DNA of 33,732 nucleotides from Stramenopiles sp. TOSAG23-2. Lineage: Eukaryota > Sar. The notes beneath the pieces were generated by a model, which made no database searches, was not told where the DNA came from, and saw nothing but the letters and a program-made list of their open reading frames with translations. Made by a program: the position numbers and the translations under genes. How positions within the stretch are numbered: the first letter of the stretch is position 1; each line of letters begins with the position of its first letter. Shown here piece after piece: positions 28,901 through 33,732 of the stretch. The stretch is from positions 1 to 33,732 of the forward strand of contig LT649356.1 in NCBI GenBank assembly GCA_900128395.1, in the 5' to 3' direction.

Positions 28901-28966
28901 ACGACGCCGGCCACCCAAAATGATTGCAATTACTTCCTCCTTATTTCGAACATTTGCCGGCGGCGT
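28901..28966. repeat. GC-rich inverted repeat with 44-base spacer
   Basis: The arms ACGACGCCGGC (28901-28911) and GCCGGCGGCGT (28956-28966) are reverse complements with one mismatch. The 8-mer ACGCCGGC/GCCGGCGT also occurs in the hairpin at 5776-5801. Confidence 0.7.
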
Positions 28967-29570
28967 TAGCCCCTAGTATATATAAATTAACAGATATATC
29001 TTCTATGGTTTAGAAAAATGTGAGAAACATATATACTAACAAGTATAAGATAGTAGTGATGTATAGCAGGTGAATACTACGCACCAGGTTTTTGAACCAA
29101 AGAAAAAATTTTCTGAAATCATCGGTCACAACTTTTTAAAAATATATATTAAGTATATATATTTTTATACTAAGATTCCTATTGATTCCTATTTGATTTT
29201 TCCTTGTTGCCTTGTGTATACGAATGCACGAATGCATGTGCATATATTGAATAATAATATATGTATACATGACAGATTTATGTGAACACCTTGACGAATC
29301 ATGATATTAGTATATATATATGTATAAAAGAATTTCTTTTTTTTTTTATCTGTGTGGTGGTGGTGAATAATCTTAATCATCTTCTATTTCATCGTTTAGT
29401 GTTTTCAGTAGGTATATTCATACATATATATATATATATATATTTGTACGTAAGGTACAGATTATATATTAGACATATAGCTAGATTGATTTAACTAGGT
29501 ATCATTTAATTTTGGTTTACATTCAAATTTATCCAATATATACACACATTATTTTTATATAAATAAAAAA

Positions 29571-30470
29571 ATGAAACTATTGATTTCTCCAACATTCATT
29601 GCATTATTATGCAATATCATAACTATTGCAATGGTAAATGGGAGAAATTGTACCGTTCATGATGTTGGAAAAGATATTATACATTGGAATGCTGGTTTAC
29701 ATGTTATGGAATGGGATATTAAAGATTGTACTCGATTAGTTGCAAGGCATTTGAAATTAAATGATACTCATATTGTACCATTAGCGGAACATCTTGAAGG
29801 AAATAAAATATTACAACATATTGATTTAGGACATAATCATATGAGAGATGGCAGTGCAATTGCATTTGCAAAAGTGTTGGAACATCGACATACTGCACTG
29901 GAACGTTTGAATTTGGAAGGTAATGATATTGGATGTGGCGGGATCAAAGCATTAGCACATGCATTGAAAGAAAATGTGAATTTAAAAATGTTAGAACTTG
30001 GACGTAATCATATTCATCCAGATGGGGCTAAAGCATTAGCACAAGCTATACGAATTAATCATGTCTTGCGTGAATTAGACATTGAACATAATGCTTTTGG
30101 TGTCGAAGGTGCTGTAAAAATCGCAGAAGCGTTAAGATATAATCGACATATTGAAACAGTAAATTTAGCATATAACAGGATCAATGAACATGGTGCGCAA
30201 GCCATTGCATCTATGTTGCGTGTGAACAAAGGTTTGAAATCATTATTGATAGGTGGTAATGCTATCGGTGATCATGGAATGCATTTACTTGAACGAGCAA
30301 TGAAGCATAATAAAGTTTTGACTAATATTGATTTACATCATAACAATGCGCATCATGAAGCTACTTTAAAAATAGCATTACAAGTTGCGCGTAATATACG
30401 TGATGCAAATAAAGCTGCAGAAGAAGCTGCTAGTATTGGTAATGATGATTCTGTAAAATCGGAGTTGTAA
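29571..30470 (+). CDS. Secreted / ER-lumen LRR protein (ribonuclease-inhibitor type)
   Basis: This encodes 299 residues. A signal peptide (MKLLISPTFIALLCNIITIA, cleavage near 24) is followed by a short Cys-containing segment (29-53). About eight 28-residue LRRs run from about 58 to 270, for example LQHIDLGHNHM, LERLNLEGNDIG, LKMLELGRNHI and IETVNLAYNRI, each followed by an Ala/Gly-rich helix. This is the ribonuclease-inhibitor/NLRC3-like subclass, which forms a curved binding scaffold. No kinase, NACHT or membrane anchor is present. The protein ends in KSEL, close to the KDEL ER-retrieval signal, so ER-lumen residence is possible. The repeats are richer in His than usual. The ATG at 29571 sits after an A-rich leader and begins the signal peptide. 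Partner and function are unknown. It may be a relative of the broken LRR gene at the window start, but that copy has different repeat sequence. Confidence 0.88.
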   Translation: MKLLISPTFIALLCNIITIAMVNGRNCTVHDVGKDIIHWNAGLHVMEWDIKDCTRLVARHLKLNDTHIVPLAEHLEGNKILQHIDLGHNHMRDGSAIAFAKVLEHRHTALERLNLEGNDIGCGGIKALAHALKENVNLKMLELGRNHIHPDGAKALAQAIRINHVLRELDIEHNAFGVEGAVKIAEALRYNRHIETVNLAYNRINEHGAQAIASMLRVNKGLKSLLIGGNAIGDHGMHLLERAMKHNKVLTNIDLHHNNAHHEATLKIALQVARNIRDANKAAEEAASIGNDDSVKSEL

Positions 30471-30584
30471 TCATACAAAATTAGGTTTTATTACCACATC
30501 GCGATATTTTGTTTGAGAAAGAGATTTTTAGGTAAAAACTGATTAGTATATGTACGTTGAAGACTATTGATACAGGACTTTTTC

Positions 30585-30859
30585 TTAAAATAAGGTCCAT
30601 TTAAAAAAAATAAAATAATAATTAATAAAATAATAGAATAAACTAAAAATATAAACTAAAGTAATAGTCTAAAAGTCGTTCAAGTATAAAAAGTGAAAGT
30701 AGTCCTTTTTTCTTTTCCGTCAAAGTTACATTGTTATATGTTAAAATTGATATATGTAAAATTGATCGTAACTGATAGGCATAAATTTGTATAACACAGT
30801 TTATTCTATTTATTTTATTATTTATTATTTTTATTTTTTTTAAATGGACCTTATTTTAA
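30585..30859. mobile_element. MITE-like element with ~60-bp terminal inverted repeats
   Basis: The left arm 30585-30643 and right arm 30799-30859 are reverse complements with only a few indels or substitutions. The core AAAATAAGGTCCATTTAAAA is exact in both, so this is not just AT-richness. The element is about 275 bp with a 155-bp interior that codes for nothing. Both outer ends read TTAA, as expected of the TTAA target duplication used by piggyBac-type transposases, but TA-type insertion or a simple fold-back is also possible. It lies 115 bases downstream of the secreted LRR gene, so its transcript would fold into a long hairpin. Confidence 0.75.
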
Positions 30860-31144
30860 AATGTAAGTGTCGCATCGTTTTGGCGTTTTGGCAACTTATA
30901 ACAACATAGTAATAGCACCATGTGTACAACAATATATTATCTTTTCTTCTTCCCATCCACGAGAATATATATAATATATATATAACAATAGCAACTGCAA
31001 TACAAAATGCAAAATGCGTCATATAATATTTTAGAGGTACACGTTCATTTATATAACACAGGTAGGTTTATAGCTATATCACCCGATTGGATAAATAATA
31101 AACCAACAAGCTTGAAATCCATACAAGCAAATTATCAAAATTAA

Positions 31145-31171
31145 ATATATATATATATATATATATATATA
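31145..31171. repeat. (AT)n microsatellite
   Basis: This is an uninterrupted AT-dinucleotide run of about 27 bases, 70-100 bases upstream of the start codon at 31244. Confidence 0.9.
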
Positions 31172-31243
31172 ACAATAATAATATAATATAAACAAAACAA
31201 CAAATAAAATACAAATACAACAAGTATATTTTAAGATTAAGAA

Positions 31244-32984
31244 ATGTTGCAAGAAGAAGATGAAAATAAAAAGGCAAAAGAAGATGAGGTACCTGAAGGT
31301 AAACTAGCCAAAGCTATGTATTACTGGAAAAAAATAAGCCATAGCTTGCCATATCATATTATTCAATCATTATTATCATACCTTGCATTGATAACGATGA
31401 TTGTTGCGTTGACAGTTCTCATGTTCCCACCACATTTTGCTCCAAAAATATATGATGGTGGAAAAGATTTATCAATACCCGCAGCTACAAGAATTTTTAA
31501 CCTTGTCCACGCAGCAAGAGAAAAGCCCGAGCTTCAAAATAGCACGACGTACAGATTTGCCGCTCAGAATGGTAAATATGGCCTGCGTGTCTGTACCGAT
31601 CTTACTGAAGAACAATTCGAGAAAGCAACCACCTTGGTTGAAACGGATAGAATGTGGGATAACATGGATTATTCAGCAATTGCAAAATTCAAAAAAAATA
31701 AATGCGAGAATAGCACTATGTTGTCTTATAATTCTAACTGCAACATGCGTAGTGACGATGGCGTGTTGAAGGGAGGAGCATATTATTCGATAAAAAATTC
31801 ACAAACGGCTTACCCAAATCGTGCAAGTGTAACATCATTTCCAGGAAAAGGACAATGTGGAATGCCTGCATCGTGGGGGGGTAAAGGAAACCTTCTGTTC
31901 ACACGACCAGATCCAGGTTATGGTTGGCTTTGGACAATGATGATTCGTGACCCAAATAAAGGATTCCCATTTAAATTCGGTGGATTTCCTGAAGACGAAA
32001 ACAGAACGCATCCCAATTGTACTGAGACCATTTGCAATAAACAAGGTAGTAAATGCGATTCGAATAAGGGACAGGTTTGTTATGATGAAGACTTGGAGGA
32101 ATGCCTGTCAGCTAGCGAATTAAAAGAAGACAGGAAAACATGCAGTGGCCCTACAATGACCAATTGTACATGTAGTTCATATTATGGTAAGTTTAACTTA
32201 AACATGTATCCATATAAACATAATTATTTTCTCTAACACGTATATACATATATACATAATTTTTTTAGAATTCATTCCTGGCGAACCAGAGTGGTATAAG
32301 AAAGGAGTTGAGTTTAAAAACGAAGAGTGTCAGTACGGTTTTGGACCACTAGATGCAAATGAACAAATTTGGAAAAAACAGAGAGCAGATGCAGAACCAT
32401 GTTTGAAGAAGTATGTATTTGGATATGGTTATACAAATAAAGCTATTACCGCCTTGTTCATTATAGGTGCTATTTTACGCATTGGAAATCAAATAATGTC
32501 ATTTTATTGGGGCTGCACAGAGGACGATGAAGATTACAAAGTATTATTTACAACGGAAACATTTGTTCGTATATATTCAATTTGCACCAAAGGTTTAGAC
32601 TATGTGAATAACGTAATTGATACTAAATGGCAAACTGGTTGGCCGTGGATGATTGGATTTTTTGATTCAGCGTTTGTAGCACTTGCTACACTTGGGTGTG
32701 CTATCGGCGCAGACCCGTTCCCTGACTTGATAAAGGGAAGAACTACAATGTTCTTTCTATGGATATCAGCAATACGTGAATGCCTGAAACTACTATACAA
32801 GATTTACAGTGCAAAAACAAAGAAGCCATGGATTATCCAAGAAAAATCTGAAAATGTTGAATGTTGTGGTAAAACGATTCCATGGTGTGGCCCTGTAAAA
32901 GAACCAGAAGATGACGAGGGACCAGAGGAGGAAGATAAGGGAACAGTTGATCCGGATCAGATTGAATTGGGAGAAAAAAAATGA
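31244..32984 (+). CDS. Two-exon multi-pass membrane protein, unknown family
   Basis: The CDS joins 31244-32186 and 32269-32984, giving 552 residues. The split codon is G/AA (Glu315). The first 39 residues are charged and cytosolic. TM1 is at about 40-62 (LPYHIIQSLLSYLALITMIV). A large Cys-rich ectodomain (about 63-370) carries four N-glycosylation sequons (NSTT, NST, NRT, NCT) and roughly 14 Cys. Then come hydrophobic segments at about 372-395, 440-461 and 473-494, and an acidic C-terminus with a CC and PWCGP motif (about 513-522). The overall plan, a cytosolic N-terminus, TM1, a large disulfide-rich loop and then more helices, is that of a receptor or channel. It recalls P2X or DEG/ENaC in outline, but the later extra helices and motifs do not fit either. 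I do not recognise the family. Confidence 0.8.
32187..32268 (+). other. Spliceosomal intron, 82 nt, phase 1
   Basis: The donor is GTAAGT at 32187. A branch-like CTAAC lies at 32233-32237, about 31 bases before the acceptor TTTTTTTAG ending at 32268. Without splicing, the reading frame runs into a stop at about 32236. With splicing it continues for 238 more residues with consistent membrane-protein character. It is the only intron I can support in the window. Confidence 0.88.
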
Positions 32985-33732
32985 GACTTATATTACACAC
33001 AACAACTGCTTCTGATCTGGAAAGCGTTGTGATCAAAGAGTTATTTTTTGATGTAATATCATACACTGTAACATTCGAAAATTTCTATTGGCATGTATGA
33101 TATGCTTGCTTGCATGCGTATATTACTTGGGTAATTGAAATGTCTCGAAGTCAAAAAAGCAATAATATATCATACGGTTCGTATGTGAGTATAAGAGAAT
33201 AATATAACGTATATATAAAATTCTTTTACTCCCGTTATTATATATATCATATTCAATATATGACAGCAGGGTTATATATTTTATAAAAGATATTTTTTTT
33301 GGTATAATAATTTTAACACTTCTCTCGTGCTAAAGTAATGTGCTCAATATTCAATCGCAAGAATAATATTCTATCCTACTATGATATAGTAAAAACAATA
33401 TTTTTAGACCCACCTTTAATAAGATCAGGAGGAATATAAAAAAGACCATAATATTACATAGTACCTAGTTTTACATACTTTTTAATGGTATTTATATGCT
33501 ATTTCTACATATTTTTAAGCTCTTTCCGTATTATCATGTCTCTGAGGAGCAAAAAATTTTCAATGGTATAATCTTCGAAACTAGATCGATTCACTATCTA
33601 TAATTTTATGCCGGAAATCGTCATATAATCGTTTATAGCTGCAGAGAGTTTTGAAACACGAAAATGAAAAAAAACATGTTTTAGAACAACCATGCCCTTC
33701 AAAAAAAAATATTAAAAAGTTAAACACAAACA
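32985..33732. other. 3' flank and trailing intergenic sequence
   Basis: These 748 bases to the window end have one CATACG/CGTATG hairpin (33171-33185). Otherwise the sequence is AT-rich with no open frame, RNA gene or repeat that I can support. Confidence 0.5.
33171..33185. repeat. Hairpin CATACG / CGTATG
   Basis: This is a perfect six-base stem with loop GTT, about 190 bases after the stop codon of the preceding gene. It is preceded by ATATAT as in the copies at 3700 and 23666. Confidence 0.65.

Larger units (their letters stand above)
27742..29570. other. 1.8-kb gene desert between divergent LRR genes
   Basis: This region lies upstream of both the minus-strand LRR gene and the plus-strand secreted LRR gene. 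It contains a GC-rich hairpin (27890-27906), a GC-rich inverted repeat (28901-28966), (AC)n near 27834-27846, and an (AT)n run near 29424-29443. A less AT-rich block lies at 28235-28480. Open frames there (28205-28426 minus, 28298-28492 plus) look random. I found no tRNA or spliceosomal RNA, though an unrecognised non-coding RNA or mobile-element remnant is possible. Confidence 0.5.
30471..31243. other. Intergenic region containing a MITE-like element
   Basis: This 773-base spacer between two plus-strand genes is dominated by the inverted-repeat element at 30585-30859. The rest is AT-rich, with an (AT)n run at 31145-31171 close to the next start codon. No other gene is seen. Confidence 0.6.

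Noticed and set aside
31244-32984. P2X receptor or DEG/ENaC identity for the two-exon membrane protein
   Set aside because: The layout is similar at first glance, but the hallmark motifs are missing and three hydrophobic segments follow the ectodomain instead of one.
28528-33480. Shared 13-mer GTTTTACATACTT at 28528 and 33468, and the 14-mer GATAGAAATTAGAA at 28694 and 28851
   Set aside because: AT-rich words of this length are expected to repeat by chance in 34 kb of AT-rich DNA, and the flanks do not align.

Overview
This is eukaryotic nuclear DNA, AT-rich (roughly 70% A+T by eye) with standard-code, almost intron-free genes on both strands. It looks like a free-living protist. The evidence is eukaryote-only families (heat shock factor, PSTALRE cyclin-dependent kinase, four-domain voltage-gated channel, BK-like potassium channel, TMEM161, IPI1/TEX10), one clear 82-nt GTAAGT...TAG intron, and homopolymeric Asn and Gln tracts encoded by triplet microsatellites. 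I cannot name the lineage. An HSF gene and ribonuclease-inhibitor-type LRR genes would fit a stramenopile, but this is a guess.

Layout. 1-274: frameshifted 3' end of an LRR gene. 664-2574 (+): secreted Cys-rich repeat protein with an unrecognised C-terminal domain. 2575-3988: gene-poor stretch with a possible gene remnant, a dispersed 20-mer and palindromes. 3989-5323 (-) HSF and 6391-8112 (+) dihydroxyacetone kinase are divergent. 8740-9648 (-) CDK, 10370-13567 (-) IPI1/TEX10 and 14042-17305 (-) BK-like K+ channel run in the same direction. 18425-23569 (+): 1714-residue four-domain Ca2+ channel with an EEEE filter, head-to-head with the K+ channel. 23872-25599 (-): TMEM161, tail-to-tail with the Ca2+ channel. 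26200-27741 (-): cytosolic Asn-rich LRR protein. 27742-29570: gene desert. 29571-30470 (+): secreted LRR protein ending in KSEL. 30585-30859: MITE-like inverted-repeat element with TTAA at both ends. 31244-32984 (+): two-exon membrane protein of unknown family.

The most interesting block is 14042-25599. A depolarising Ca2+ channel and a repolarising RCK-gated K+ channel share one 1.1-kb divergent intergenic region carrying repeated AGCCTG-containing units. Next to them lies a TMEM161 homologue, from a family linked to membrane excitability in animals. This is a candidate physically linked excitability module. Other points worth checking are a recurring ATCATACG-type hairpin in the 3' flanks of several genes, a 20-bp GC-rich word repeated in two gene 3' regions, the MITE-like element, and two secreted or membrane protein families I could not identify.
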